Positions 35,713-45,760 of a DNA stretch of 64,000 nucleotides are shown here, piece after piece. The translations under genes were made by a program, and so were the position numbers. This DNA is from an uncultured Alphaproteobacteria bacterium (GTDB lineage Bacteria > Pseudomonadota > Alphaproteobacteria > RF32 > CAG-239), in assembly GCA_944393175.1 (NCBI GenBank), contig CALXZH010000035.1, positions 1 through 64,000 of the forward strand, in the 5' to 3' direction. Every line of letters starts with the position of its first letter. The stretch's first letter is position 1. Under the pieces are notes generated by a model. That model had not been told where the DNA came from and searched no databases. It worked only from the letters and a program-made list of their open reading frames with translations.

Positions 35713-36624
35713 ATGTATTGGAAAACTCTTCTTGAAAACGCCATAAAAAAAAGAATTCTTCCCTTTTTCAAATCGACTGGTGATTTTTTATTTTTTCTAG
35801 CAAAGCGTGCTAAGAATGACACAATATTTAGGGTTGCAGCCTCTTTAAGCTATACATCTCTAATCGCAATAGTACCTCTTTTAGCCATAGGACTGGCAAT
35901 ATTTTCGGCCTTTCCGGTTTTCAACAGCGCCCGTGGACAAATTGAAGAATTTTTAATGCAAAACTTTATTCCCTCAATTGAACAAGAAGTCAGCCAATAT
36001 CTAACCGAATTTGTAAATGCGGCAGCACAGTTAACCACTATTGGCGTTGTCGGCTTGGCAATTACGGCGATTCTCTTGTTATCTACAATCGAAAACAGCC
36101 TCAACTTTATATTTAAGGTCACCCGCCCTCGCCGTTTTACCACTAAAATCACCTTATATTGGACGGTAATCACTTTAGGGCCGTTATTGTTGGGTGCGAC
36201 ATTTTCACTGAGAGGCTACCTGTTTACCTTGCAAAAATTCATGCCCAACGAAATTGAATCCGGCAGTATTTTAATCAGCAATCTGCTCCCATCATTGATT
36301 AATATGATATTGTTGATATTGGTCTATGTTTTGGTTCCCAACAAAAAAGTCCATATAAAGAACGCTGTTGTCGGCTCACTCATTGCCGTCATTTTGTTTT
36401 GGGTACTAAGAAAAGGTTTCAGCATCTTTTTCTCCATGACCGTTACTTACAAAATACTTTACGGAGCCTTAGCTACGATTCCCGTATTTTTAATCTGGAT
36501 GTATTTGGTTTGGGCGGTGGTTATTTTTGGAGCGGTTGTTACTGCTGCTCTTGAGGAATATCAACAACTTGACGACCGCCAACTCAAAAAAATTCTCATC
36601 AGCGGCAAACCGGAAAAAAGATAA
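35713..36624 (+). CDS. YihY/BrkB-family inner membrane protein
   Basis: This 303-residue protein with six hydrophobic helices belongs to the YihY family. Recognisable parts are FRVAASLSYTSLIAIVPLLAIG (about 40-60), FNFIFKVTRPR-like (LNFIFKVTRPRR, about 132) and the terminal FLIWMYLVWAVVIFGAVVTAAL. It was once thought to be ribonuclease BN, but the family's function is not settled. The gene is transcribed away from fabI. Confidence 0.85.
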   Translation: MYWKTLLENAIKKRILPFFKSTGDFLFFLAKRAKNDTIFRVAASLSYTSLIAIVPLLAIGLAIFSAFPVFNSARGQIEEFLMQNFIPSIEQEVSQYLTEFVNAAAQLTTIGVVGLAITAILLLSTIENSLNFIFKVTRPRRFTTKITLYWTVITLGPLLLGATFSLRGYLFTLQKFMPNEIESGSILISNLLPSLINMILLILVYVLVPNKKVHIKNAVVGSLIAVILFWVLRKGFSIFFSMTVTYKILYGALATIPVFLIWMYLVWAVVIFGAVVTAALEEYQQLDDRQLKKILISGKPEKR

Positions 36625-36656
36625 GCAAAAAATTTTATAAAATTGTCTTGCAAAAA

Positions 36657-36679
36657 GAACAAAAGTAGTACATTATAAT
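36657..36679 (+). promoter_or_regulatory. recA promoter with SOS-box-like site
   Basis: GAAC-N7-GTAC (36657-36671) differs in one position from the alphaproteobacterial LexA site GAAC-N7-GAAC (the complement of GTTC-N7-GTTC). A TATAAT box follows at 36674-36679. The site overlaps the promoter, as expected for LexA repression. A -35 (TTGCAA at 36648) is spaced about 20 bases and is imperfect. Confidence 0.5.
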
Positions 36680-36772
36680 TTTCATCGGGATAACTTTTAT
36701 CCTAAAATTGTAATTTCAGCAAATAAGTCAGATAACATATCTTATCTGGATTAACTAAGAAAGTAAAAGCAA

Positions 36773-37798
36773 ATGGAAAAAGATAAAGCACTTGATGCCG
36801 CCCTCAGTCAAATAGAACGAGCATTTGGCAAAGGCTCAATTATGAGACTTGGACAAAACACTAATATTGATATTGAGGCCATCTCTACAGGTTCATTAGG
36901 AATAGATATTGCCCTTGGTATCGGCGGACTTCCCAAAGGACGTATTGTTGAAATCTACGGACCTGAAAGTTCCGGTAAAACAACTTTAGCCTTGAGTGTT
37001 ATTGCTCAATCGCAAAAGAAAGGCGGAACTTGCGCCTTTATCGATGCCGAACATGCCCTTGACCCCGGCTATGCCAAAAAAATCGGCGTAGATATTGATA
37101 ATCTCCTAATTTCGCAACCTGATGCCGGAGAGCAAGCTCTTGAAATTGCCGATACTTTGGTTCGCTCCGGCGCGATTGATGTTTTGGTTGTAGACTCGGT
37201 TGCCGCCCTTGTTCCGAAAGCCGAACTTGAAGGTGAAATGGGCGATTCTCACATGGGGCTCCAAGCTCGTCTTATGAGCCAAGCTTTGAGAAAATTAACC
37301 TCAACCATTTCGCGTTCCAACACTTTAGTCATTTTCATCAACCAAATTCGTATGAAAATCGGCGTTATGTTTGGCAATCCGGAAACCACAACCGGCGGTA
37401 ACGCCCTAAAGTTTTATGCCTCGGTTCGTATAGATATTCGCCGCATTGGTTCAATCAAAGACAAAGACGATGTTATTGGCAGCCAAACCCGCGTTAAAAT
37501 TGTCAAAAACAAAGTTGCTCCTCCGTTTAAGGTTGTTGACTTTGATATTATGTATGGCGAAGGTATTTCAAAAACCGGAGAACTCATCGATTTGGGTATA
37601 AAAGCCGGTATTGTTGAAAAAGCCGGTGCTTGGTTCTCCTATAAAGGAGAAAAACTCGGACAAGGCCGTGAAAACGCAAAATTATTCTTGCGCGACCATC
37701 CCGACATTGCTGAAGAAATCGAAAACAAGATTCGCGCCGATGCCGGACATCTAACCACCGAAATGATTGGTGACGATTCTCCCGTTAACGAAGATTAG
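36773..37798 (+). CDS. recA: Recombinase RecA
   Basis: RecA forms filaments on single-stranded DNA, drives strand exchange and triggers LexA cleavage. This copy has 341 residues, starting [21 protein letters not shown]. Walker A is GPESSGKTT (about 63-71), Walker B is [12 protein letters not shown] (about 138-149), and the signature [14 protein letters not shown] is near 214-227. The acidic C-terminal tail is short ([10 protein letters not shown]). It is followed by a terminator. Confidence 0.98.
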   Translation: MEKDKALDAALSQIERAFGKGSIMRLGQNTNIDIEAISTGSLGIDIALGIGGLPKGRIVEIYGPESSGKTTLALSVIAQSQKKGGTCAFIDAEHALDPGYAKKIGVDIDNLLISQPDAGEQALEIADTLVRSGAIDVLVVDSVAALVPKAELEGEMGDSHMGLQARLMSQALRKLTSTISRSNTLVIFINQIRMKIGVMFGNPETTTGGNALKFYASVRIDIRRIGSIKDKDDVIGSQTRVKIVKNKVAPPFKVVDFDIMYGEGISKTGELIDLGIKAGIVEKAGAWFSYKGEKLGQGRENAKLFLRDHPDIAEEIENKIRADAGHLTTEMIGDDSPVNED

Positions 37799-37810
37799 TT
37801 TTCACAAAAA

Positions 37811-37846
37811 CAAAAAAGAGCTATCTCAATGATAGCTCTTTTTTTT
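37811..37846. terminator. Bidirectional intrinsic terminator after recA
   Basis: GAGCTATC (37818-37825) pairs with GATAGCTC (37831-37838), with an A run before and eight T after. It is shared by the convergent recA and trkH genes. Confidence 0.9.
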
Positions 37847-37869
37847 GACTCTATTAAAGACATAAGTAA

Positions 37870-39312
37870 TTATTTCCGCCAAAAATTCTTTGTTCCTACC
37901 ACAAAAATTGTCATAACCTCCAAACGTCCCAAAAGCATCGCAAAACTTAAAATATATTTAGCAGTATCTGACAATGAGCTATAATTGCCAACTGGACCGA
38001 TAACTTTGCCAACTCCGGGTCCTGAATTGGTTAAGCAAGCAATAACCGAGCTAAACGAAATTTCAAAAGATTGTCCTGTCAAAGCAACTAAAATACTAAG
38101 CACACCTATACTCAATAGATAGCACGCTAAAAAGACGAATACGGAAGCCACGACGCCGTTACTAACCATTAATTTGCCGATTTTAACCGGCATCACACGA
38201 TTGGGATCCGTAGCCAAAGTTAAGGTTTGACGAATAAATGCAAAAATCACTTGCCATCTAAAAATTTTAATAGAGCCTGAAGTCGACCCAGTACATCCAC
38301 CTGTCAAAGCAAAAATTATAAATAACATAGACGCAAAAGTTCCCCAAAGCATATAATCAGTTGAAGCAAAACCAGTCGATGTAACAATAGAAATGATATT
38401 AAAAGAAGAATAACGTAGAGCATCAGCCACATTATATACCCCTTTAAATACCAACAAAGCCGATGTAAATATGATATAAACAGCCAATACTTTTAAAAAA
38501 GTCACTACTTGCTGAGTTCTAAAAGAATGCAAATCTTGATTTTGCAACACCATAATATAGAAAGTCATAGGTAAAGCACCCAAAATCATAAATAAAGAAA
38601 GAACCAATTCAATCTGTATACTATCAAAATAACCTATGGAAGCATTTTTCGTAGACAACCCACCAGTTGCGATTGCTGCCATTGCGTGATTTACGGCATC
38701 AAACCAACCCATACCCGCAAAATATAAAGAAACAACGCACAAAACAACCAACAGCGTATAAACAATCATAATACGCTTAGCTATATAATTAAACTTAGGC
38801 ATAAACTTATCATCAATGTCTGAATTTTCACGTTGAAAAATTTGCATACCGCCAATTCCCAAGAACGGAAGCATGGCCACTGCAAACATAACAATTCCGA
38901 TACCGCCTAAACAATTAAGCATTGATCGCCACAACAAAATGGCTTTAGGCATGGCTTCCACATTTGAAAGGATTGTAGCACCGGTTGTACTCAAACCAGA
39001 CATTGTTTCAAAAAAAGCATCTGCAAAATTTGGAATTTCCCCGGAAATAAGAAAAGGCAATGTCCCCAAAAGCGTAAGACTCAACCACCCGCAAACCGTA
39101 ATCAAATACCCCTGTTGCAGTGTAATTTTTTTGATTGTCATTCGATTTGCCAAAAACAAAGACAAGCCGACAAACAAACAAATAATTGCCGAACTCATAA
39201 AAGCTGACCACTCAGATTTTGACCAATACATATCCAACAAGGCCGGAATAACCATTGCTACGCCCAACACGCTAATCAGATAGCCATTAATCATCAATAC
39301 CGGTTGCCACAT
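37870..39312 (-). CDS. trkH: TrkH-family potassium uptake protein
   Basis: This is the 480-residue membrane subunit of a Trk-type potassium uptake system. Four pore-loop repeats are recognisable, including TMSGLSTTGATIL (first selectivity filter), AIATGGLST (second), ISIVTSTGFASTDY (third) and CLTNSGPGVG (fourth). The NAD-binding TrkA partner is not in this window. The gene is last in the run from mltB, 26 bases after the SNase-like gene. Confidence 0.93.
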   Translation of the reverse strand: MWQPVLMINGYLISVLGVAMVIPALLDMYWSKSEWSAFMSSAIICLFVGLSLFLANRMTIKKITLQQGYLITVCGWLSLTLLGTLPFLISGEIPNFADAFFETMSGLSTTGATILSNVEAMPKAILLWRSMLNCLGGIGIVMFAVAMLPFLGIGGMQIFQRENSDIDDKFMPKFNYIAKRIMIVYTLLVVLCVVSLYFAGMGWFDAVNHAMAAIATGGLSTKNASIGYFDSIQIELVLSLFMILGALPMTFYIMVLQNQDLHSFRTQQVVTFLKVLAVYIIFTSALLVFKGVYNVADALRYSSFNIISIVTSTGFASTDYMLWGTFASMLFIIFALTGGCTGSTSGSIKIFRWQVIFAFIRQTLTLATDPNRVMPVKIGKLMVSNGVVASVFVFLACYLLSIGVLSILVALTGQSFEISFSSVIACLTNSGPGVGKVIGPVGNYSSLSDTAKYILSFAMLLGRLEVMTIFVVGTKNFWRK

Positions 39313-39338
39313 ATCAGATTATCTCGCTTTTCTAAAGA

Positions 39339-40238
39339 TTACAGAGCAACATTTTTAGATAAGTTTTTATCTACCAACAACTTATTAATATTTTCTCCGC
39401 CGACATAGCACATTCCCGTTGCCACATCTTGGAAAGTATAAGCAACAATGCTGCATCTGACAATTTGATTTTTGAGCAGTTTTTCCAAAAATTGTTTTGC
39501 CTCAACACCTTCTTCAGTATCGGGATTAACATATATACCGTAAAGAAAAATATACGTTCCGTCAACTTCAAGCTCATTAGCATTATAAACATTGACAGTT
39601 CCGATAACTTCTTTTGGCTCATCCAAATAGACCAAAGGTAATTTTTTAGGAACGACGACGGGAGTTTCTTCTTTTTTAGGCTCAACGGGTTCTGCTTTCA
39701 CCGGCACCTCTTCTACTGACTTTTCAGGTTCAGCCTGAGCCAAAACTTGCACAGCCAATTGCGCTAAGCGTTCTGCCGCCAACAGTTCCTGTTCTTGTTG
39801 TTGAACTTCATTTTGCACATCATTATTTTCAATGTCTATTGCTTGTCGCATACCTCCGCTTGCACGCTCAAAAATAGCCTTTCTATTTGCATTTACGTCA
39901 GCCACCGGATAATCTACGAGTTTATCTGTTCCTTTTGGCTCTGTTTTTTCTTCACCGACTAAAGGAATCTTAATATTCAAATTTTCAGGAATAACTTTTT
40001 TGGTTTCATTCTGAACAAAAGTTACCGCACTATTCGTATAAGCTTTAATTTTATTCCAATACCAAAGATGGACTTCAGCCGGCTTAACCCCTCGAAAAGT
40101 CGGTGCCAGAAATAAAACCAGTACAACAGGAAAAAAGATAAGCGGTTTTCTTAAAGGAAATAACAAAAACATCACCAAACGGTGTAAAAAAGCCTTCCAA
40201 CCGCTTAGCGCTAAATCGTTATGTTCTCTTCTTCTCAT
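39339..40238 (-). CDS. Membrane-anchored protein with degenerate SNase-like domain
   Basis: This 299-residue protein has an N-terminal basic stretch, one transmembrane helix (about 32-46), a long linker with Glu/Gln- and Pro/Lys-rich repeats, and a C-terminal domain (about 212-295). The domain resembles staphylococcal-nuclease-type folds (GTVNVYNANELEVDGTYIFL; GVEAKQFLEKLL; MCYVGGENINKLLVDKNL). The catalytic Arg and Asp of active nucleases are not where expected, so it may bind rather than cut. Its start overlaps the metG stop by four bases. Confidence 0.65.
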   Translation of the reverse strand: MRRREHNDLALSGWKAFLHRLVMFLLFPLRKPLIFFPVVLVLFLAPTFRGVKPAEVHLWYWNKIKAYTNSAVTFVQNETKKVIPENLNIKIPLVGEEKTEPKGTDKLVDYPVADVNANRKAIFERASGGMRQAIDIENNDVQNEVQQQEQELLAAERLAQLAVQVLAQAEPEKSVEEVPVKAEPVEPKKEETPVVVPKKLPLVYLDEPKEVIGTVNVYNANELEVDGTYIFLYGIYVNPDTEEGVEAKQFLEKLLKNQIVRCSIVAYTFQDVATGMCYVGGENINKLLVDKNLSKNVAL

Positions 40239-41935
40239 TTTTTCTCACTTCCGTATTTAGCTTTTAACTCTTCAACTTTTTCGGGAGCAATACGCTCAAA
40301 CAAAGCCTCTCCGACCTCAAAAGCTTGTCCTTCTTTCAAAGCCTTAATTTCTTTTTCGGCCTTAAAATCTTTCAAAGAATTGATTTCTGTTTTATCCAAA
40401 CCGAATTTAGCCAACATTTTTTCAGCAGTTTCCGGCATAATCGGATAAGACAAAACGGCATAGATTCTAATGAGGTTCAAGCAAAGATTCAAAATAGCCG
40501 CAGCTCTTTGCGGATCGGTTTTGATAACAGTCCACGGCTCAGTTACCGAAATATAGTTGTTGCCGTCCACCCAAATGGCACGCAGTTCGGCAAGAGCTTT
40601 CTTGAACTCCAGATTTTCCATATATTTGCAATAATTTTCGACTTTTTCTTGCAAATCGGCAATCAATTGCTTATCAACCTCGAGCCACTCTCCGGCTTGA
40701 GGAACGACTGAGCCGATTTTGGAAGCTGTCATTTTCATCACGCGTGAAACAAAATTGCCCAAGACACCGTTTAAGTCTTTATTCACTGTTCCGGCAAACA
40801 AATCAAACGTAAAGCTGGAATCTGATGCTTCCGGCGCGTTTGCCATCAGCCAATAACGCCAATAATCAGCCGGAAATTCTTTAATAGCATCTTCGGCAAA
40901 GACGCCTCTGTTCTCAGATTTTGAGAATTTACCGCCTTCAAAAGTCAGATAGCTCATTCCTTTCAAATAATCAACTTTGGTCCAGTTTTCACCTGTACCG
41001 AGTAAAGTTGCCGGAAAAGAAATTGAGTGGAAAGGCACATTATCTTTACCCATAAATTGCACATAGCGCACATCTTTGGCATCAAGCCACCAGTCTTTCC
41101 AATTTCTGGTTTGCGGATTTTCATCTGACCATTGCTTTGTAATACCGATATAGCCGATTGGGGCATCAAACCAAACATAAAAGACTTTGTCTTCAAATCC
41201 TTTTTTGTTAACCGGAAAGCCCCATTTCAAATCACGGGTAATACATCTGGGTTTCAAACCTTCTTTGAGCCATTTTTGCGCAATTGAATAAGCTACATCC
41301 GGCCAAAACGGTTCTTTGCTCTTAACCCAAGCAGCCAATTTTTCTTCCAACAAAGGCAAATTCAAGAACAAATGTTTTGTTTCTCTAACTTCCAAATTGG
41401 TCGAACCGGAGATTGTGCTTCGAGGATTAATCAGCTCGGTTGGCTCCAAAACTTTGGTGCAATTTTCGCATTGATCGCCGCGAGCCTTTTCATAGCCGCA
41501 ATGCGGGCAAGTTCCGGTCACATATCTGTCCGGCAAGAAACGATTATCATCAATCGAAAAAATTTGTTTAATACTATGTTCTTCAATAAATCCGTTTTTA
41601 TCCAATTGTTCAAAGATATGATAAGTCATCTCTTTGTTTTGGTCACTGCTGGTTCTGCCGAAATAATCAAACGACAAATTAAACGCCTTATAGGCTTCTT
41701 TATGGCGATTATGATATTTGAGGCAATAATCAGCAACATCCATACCCTCTTTAGCCGCACCGACCTCAGAAGGTGTACCGTGTTCATCGGTTCCGCAAAT
41801 ATATAAGACTTCATGTCCCATCATTCGCATATACCTTGCATAAACATCAGACGGCAACAAACAGCCGACCATATGCCCCAGATGAGGAACGCCGTTAACA
41901 TAAGGTAATGCAGAAGTAATTAAAATTTTTGACAT
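40235..41935 (-). CDS. metG: Methionyl-tRNA synthetase
   Basis: This 566-residue class I synthetase charges tRNA(Met). The HIGH-like motif is HLGH (18-21). A zinc knuckle with CPHCG and CENC lies near 142-158, and the KMSKS-type motif is KFSKS (about 330). The C-terminal anticodon-binding helices are present, but the extra tRNA-binding domain of the E. coli enzyme is absent, as in many alphaproteobacteria. In related genomes metG usually sits beside holB and tatD. Here other genes separate them. Confidence 0.97.
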   Translation of the reverse strand: MSKILITSALPYVNGVPHLGHMVGCLLPSDVYARYMRMMGHEVLYICGTDEHGTPSEVGAAKEGMDVADYCLKYHNRHKEAYKAFNLSFDYFGRTSSDQNKEMTYHIFEQLDKNGFIEEHSIKQIFSIDDNRFLPDRYVTGTCPHCGYEKARGDQCENCTKVLEPTELINPRSTISGSTNLEVRETKHLFLNLPLLEEKLAAWVKSKEPFWPDVAYSIAQKWLKEGLKPRCITRDLKWGFPVNKKGFEDKVFYVWFDAPIGYIGITKQWSDENPQTRNWKDWWLDAKDVRYVQFMGKDNVPFHSISFPATLLGTGENWTKVDYLKGMSYLTFEGGKFSKSENRGVFAEDAIKEFPADYWRYWLMANAPEASDSSFTFDLFAGTVNKDLNGVLGNFVSRVMKMTASKIGSVVPQAGEWLEVDKQLIADLQEKVENYCKYMENLEFKKALAELRAIWVDGNNYISVTEPWTVIKTDPQRAAAILNLCLNLIRIYAVLSYPIMPETAEKMLAKFGLDKTEINSLKDFKAEKEIKALKEGQAFEVGEALFERIAPEKVEELKAKYGSEKK

Positions 41936-42059
41936 GAAGTTTTTCTCCGATTTTTATTATTGTAAGCCAAAATACTGACTAATTTTACACAGATTTTACC
42001 GATTCACAAGTAAAAAAAGCCTTTTCCACCTGTTTACAAAACAAACTTTCGGATAAAAA

Positions 42060-43223
42060 CTAGAAAATTGCGTTTTTAAGAATTTCCACCGCATCTTTTT
42101 TAGTTAAGCGAACCGGATCCATATTATACAGTCCGCCCATAGCCAAGAATGAGTTTTCCGCTAATTTTTCGGCATCATCCGGCAAAATTCCCCAAGACGA
42201 TAGAGCTAAACTATCCAATCCGACGGATTTAATAAGTTTTTTGAGTGCCGTAATAAAATCTTCAGGACCGACGCCAGCCTCTCCCATAGCTTTTGCCATA
42301 TTCATATAGCGTTTTGCAACTCTATCACGATTAAGCTCCAAAACCTTTGAAAAATATGGTACGGAAAGCGCCACCAACCCTGCCCCGTGCGGGAGCTCAG
42401 GAAAAAATGCCGACAAAGCATGCTCTAAAGAATGCTCGGAAATACAGCTTGATAAACTCTCAACAATTCCGCCCTGTGTGCTGGCCCAAAGGACTTGTTC
42501 TCTGGCTTGCAAATCTTCTCCGTTTTGCACGGCTTTGGGCAAAAAAGTAGCAATTCTTAAAATTGAATCCAAAGCAAATAAATCACTGATTGGCTGTGCT
42601 TTTAATGATAAATACCCCTCAATTGAGTGAAATAAAGCATCCATACCTTGATAAGCCGTAAATTTAGCCGGCACGGACACTGTCAACTCCGGATCAACAA
42701 TCGAAAACAACGGAAATGTTTGATCATTTCCAAAACCGATTTTTTCATTTGTATCTGTGTTGGTAATCACCGTCCAAGGGTCTGTTTCCGTTCCTGTACC
42801 GGCAGTTGTCGGAATTGCGATAATTGGCAATACTTTATTTTTTATTTCTGCCTTACCTTTAATATAATCCCAATAAGTATGCTCACCGTTATTCACCATA
42901 ACGGCTGTTGCCTTCGCCGAGTCAATGGCACTGCCGCCCCCTAACCCGATAATAAAATCACATTTTTCCTTTCTCGCCAAAGAGGCTGCTTCCAACACAT
43001 GTTGTTCTATCGGATTGGGCAAAATTTTACCAAACACGACTGAATCAATACCATTAGCACTTAACAGTTCCTGAACACGATTGAGATACCCCAATCTGCG
43101 CATAGAATTTCCGCAAGTAATCAAAATGAGTGCTTTTTTTCCGGGCATTTCCAAATTGGCCAATTCACCCAAGCGTCCTGCGCCAAAAATTACTTTTGTT
43201 GGCATATAACAATTAAACTGCAT
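42060..43223 (-). CDS. Iron-containing alcohol dehydrogenase
   Basis: This 387-residue protein belongs to the iron-dependent group III dehydrogenase family. The nucleotide-binding GLGGGSAIDSAK lies at about 93-104. The metal ligands are expected in MDALFHSIEGYL and in SLEHALSAFFPELPHG (His residues near 265-280). It would interconvert an aldehyde or ketone and alcohol with NAD(P)H, consistent with fermentation. The exact substrate is unknown. It lies between metG and the DHH gene with gaps of 124 and 68 bases, so it is perhaps its own unit. Confidence 0.88.
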   Translation of the reverse strand: MQFNCYMPTKVIFGAGRLGELANLEMPGKKALILITCGNSMRRLGYLNRVQELLSANGIDSVVFGKILPNPIEQHVLEAASLARKEKCDFIIGLGGGSAIDSAKATAVMVNNGEHTYWDYIKGKAEIKNKVLPIIAIPTTAGTGTETDPWTVITNTDTNEKIGFGNDQTFPLFSIVDPELTVSVPAKFTAYQGMDALFHSIEGYLSLKAQPISDLFALDSILRIATFLPKAVQNGEDLQAREQVLWASTQGGIVESLSSCISEHSLEHALSAFFPELPHGAGLVALSVPYFSKVLELNRDRVAKRYMNMAKAMGEAGVGPEDFITALKKLIKSVGLDSLALSSWGILPDDAEKLAENSFLAMGGLYNMDPVRLTKKDAVEILKNAIF

Positions 43224-43291
43224 AACACTTCCCCTATTTATACCTCATATAAAATAAGGTTTACATAACTGTTTTCAACTCTATATGTGTA

Positions 43292-44149
43292 TTATTTTTT
43301 TCGATGTAAGAAATCAGGCAACTTTTCTAATTTTGAGGCACCGGCTGCATGCATATGTCCGCCGCCGCCAAATTCTGAAGCAATTTTAGACACGTCTATT
43401 TCATCTTTATCGCTATAAAAAGAGAGATTCCAACGATTATTTTTATTCATAAAGAAATTAACCATAAAATCATAATCTTGTATATTTTCCACCGAATCAA
43501 AAAATTCCGAATACCCCTGTGGCATATTGGCGCAAATACATTTCAAACCTTTATATTCACTCTCAAAGGCCATACTTCTGACCAAACGATAGTTACGTAC
43601 TCTAATCCAAGATAAAATGGCTCGACCTTTTTCAACCGTGTCTTCAACACTTAACCTGCCGTCAAACAACTTATCCCAAATTTCATCGGTTGGTTTGTTC
43701 ACGCCGTTTGATTGAAAAGCATATTCAAAAGGACGTACTCTGTCATCTTTAATATCAAAGACATCATTTTTACCAATTAAGATAACGCCTTCCGGCACTT
43801 CCTTATGGGGATAAAAATATTGCCATGTTAAAACAATAGCCGCCGTTCCGATTTTTCTTAAACCTTTAATTTCTTTATACCGACCGGTAGCCATTTTTTC
43901 ATTATATTCATTAATAACCGAGGCGTGGTGATCAATCCAAGTCAAATCAATTTTGTCATTCAATTCGAACATAAAATCAATCGGTAAGGCAAAATCGCAC
44001 ACAATCACTTTATCATGCTGACGAATCTCGTCATAAGGAATATCCATATCGTGATTAAGTCCCATCAGTTCAATATCCGGATAAACCGTGCGTACAATTG
44101 CACCCGAACCTTTTCCGTCACTATCTGCCACATGATAAATACAAAGCAT
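43292..44149 (-). CDS. DHH-family phosphoesterase
   Basis: In this 285-residue protein, the DHH core motifs are HVADSDGKGSGAI (about 6-18, metal-binding Asp), VIVCDFALP (Asp), and TWIDHHASV (the DHH signature, about 70-78). The glycine-rich DHHA1 motif FGGGGHMHAAGA lies near the C-terminus (about 258-270). Such enzymes cleave phosphoester bonds of short oligonucleotides or cyclic dinucleotides. The single-domain length is closer to NrnA-like or PDE proteins than to RecJ. Confidence 0.8.
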   Translation of the reverse strand: MLCIYHVADSDGKGSGAIVRTVYPDIELMGLNHDMDIPYDEIRQHDKVIVCDFALPIDFMFELNDKIDLTWIDHHASVINEYNEKMATGRYKEIKGLRKIGTAAIVLTWQYFYPHKEVPEGVILIGKNDVFDIKDDRVRPFEYAFQSNGVNKPTDEIWDKLFDGRLSVEDTVEKGRAILSWIRVRNYRLVRSMAFESEYKGLKCICANMPQGYSEFFDSVENIQDYDFMVNFFMNKNNRWNLSFYSDKDEIDVSKIASEFGGGGHMHAAGASKLEKLPDFLHRKK

Positions 44150-44163
44150 ATTACCCTCACCTA

Positions 44164-44952
44164 TTACTCAATATCAATACACATATTATCGTAAGCCGGA
44201 AACACATTATCCGGCGTCAAAGCCATAATTTTATTATAATCACATTCCGTTGCCATATGGTTAATAACGGCTTTTTCTGGATTAATTCGTCTAATAACTT
44301 GTAACACCGTTTCCAAACTGGCATGAGCCGGCTGACCATAAGGTGTAGTCAAAGGCAAGACTAACAGTTTCGGACGCTTCAAAATCCGTTTATACCCACT
44401 TTCGGCCACAACTCGGAAATCGGCAATATAAACGATTTCGCCATCATTAAACACATATCCCAAACACTCCGGACAATGCTCCAAGAGCTTAATCGGCATA
44501 ATTTTCAATCCTTTAATTTCGAAAGGATGATTAGCTTTAATCACATTTGGCACCAAACTGGGCAACCGCACGACATCATTCACTTTGTTTGGCTTAGCTA
44601 GCAAATAAGAAAAATTATGCTTAATATAGCGCGTTGTTCTGACTCCGGCATAAAAGTTCAAATTCTGACGAATTATTCTATTGATTTCACGAATATCATC
44701 AATTCCATGAATATGGTCGGCATGAGCATGCGTATATAAAATTCCGTCCAAACAACGAATATTATTTGCCAATAGTTGTTGTCTTAAATCAGGTGACGTG
44801 TCAATCAAAATTTTAATACCGTCATAATCCAAGTATGCTGACGAGCGAGAGCGAATATTTTTAGGATTACAAGGGTCGCACACGCCCCATCCGCGCCCCA
44901 ACGATGGCACTCCGGGCGCTGCGCCGCTGCCCAAAATAATTAACTGTTTCAT
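44164..44952 (-). CDS. Metallo-beta-lactamase-fold hydrolase (PhnP-like)
   Basis: The zinc motif of this 262-residue protein is THAHADHIHG (about 74-83), with further ligands in YIADFR and MATE-like NHMATE. The opening LGSGAAPGVPSLG and DPCNPKNIRSRSS match the PhnP/coenzyme PQQ B-like subgroup, which hydrolyses cyclic phosphodiesters. The gene overlaps tatD by four bases (ATGA) and in related alphaproteobacteria is found in the same order. Confidence 0.85.
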   Translation of the reverse strand: MKQLIILGSGAAPGVPSLGRGWGVCDPCNPKNIRSRSSAYLDYDGIKILIDTSPDLRQQLLANNIRCLDGILYTHAHADHIHGIDDIREINRIIRQNLNFYAGVRTTRYIKHNFSYLLAKPNKVNDVVRLPSLVPNVIKANHPFEIKGLKIMPIKLLEHCPECLGYVFNDGEIVYIADFRVVAESGYKRILKRPKLLVLPLTTPYGQPAHASLETVLQVIRRINPEKAVINHMATECDYNKIMALTPDNVFPAYDNMCIDIE

Positions 44953-45746
44953 TTGAACGCATATCTCCCTTTATCGCTGGCTTTACGAAACAGGCGATAG
45001 AAATTATCCGATGTGAGTTGAGCCAACTTTTCTAAAGGAATATCCCTGATTTGCGCCAATTTTTCGGCCGTATGCAACACAAACGACGGTTCGTTTCGAC
45101 GCCCTCTTTTAGGCACGGGAGCCAAAAAAGGAGAATCTGTTTCCACCAAAAGTCTATCTTCCGGCAATTTTGCAAAAATATCTCGCAAATCAGAACTTTT
45201 GTTAAAAGTAATAATCCCTGAAGCTGAGATATAAAAACCTATCGACAAACCGAAATCTGCCAATTTTTGCGAACCGGTAAAGCAGTGAAATTCCCCGCTA
45301 AATTGCTTTTGTTTGTAGGCCTCACTCAACAAATTCATCGTATCTTCTTCAGCTTCGCGCGTATGAATAATCAACGGCAAACCGCTTTCTTGAGCCGCTT
45401 TTATATGTTCTTTAAACACTTTAATCTGAATATCGCGTGGACAATTATCATAATAATAGTCCAAACCGCATTCACCGATGGCCACCACTTTTTTATGACT
45501 TGTTTTGGCAACCAAATCCGCTGCAGTAATATTTTCATACTCAGCGGCATTATCAGGATGTACACCGACAGCCGTATAAATAAAAGGATATTTTTCTGAC
45601 AAAGCTAATTGGTTATCTAATTCATTAACATTATTTCCGGCATTTAACATTGCCGTCACACCGTTTTCCTTAGCGCGTTGCAAAATATCTTCTAAATCTT
45701 CTTCAAAATCGTTAAAATCTAAATGACAATGACTGTCGACTAACAT
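44949..45746 (-). CDS. tatD: TatD-family metal-dependent deoxyribonuclease
   Basis: This 265-residue TIM-barrel hydrolase has the paired His opening DSHCHLDFNDFEED (about 4-17), AIGECGLDYYYD (about 91-102), LIIHTREAEED (about 125-135), GEFHCFTG and VETDSPFLAP (about 202). It trims 3' DNA ends and has been linked to repair. It lies 14 bases after holB and overlaps the next gene. Confidence 0.93.
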   Translation of the reverse strand: MLVDSHCHLDFNDFEEDLEDILQRAKENGVTAMLNAGNNVNELDNQLALSEKYPFIYTAVGVHPDNAAEYENITAADLVAKTSHKKVVAIGECGLDYYYDNCPRDIQIKVFKEHIKAAQESGLPLIIHTREAEEDTMNLLSEAYKQKQFSGEFHCFTGSQKLADFGLSIGFYISASGIITFNKSSDLRDIFAKLPEDRLLVETDSPFLAPVPKRGRRNEPSFVLHTAEKLAQIRDIPLEKLAQLTSDNFYRLFRKASDKGRYAFK

Positions 45747-45760
45747 AGCTCTCCTTTAAC

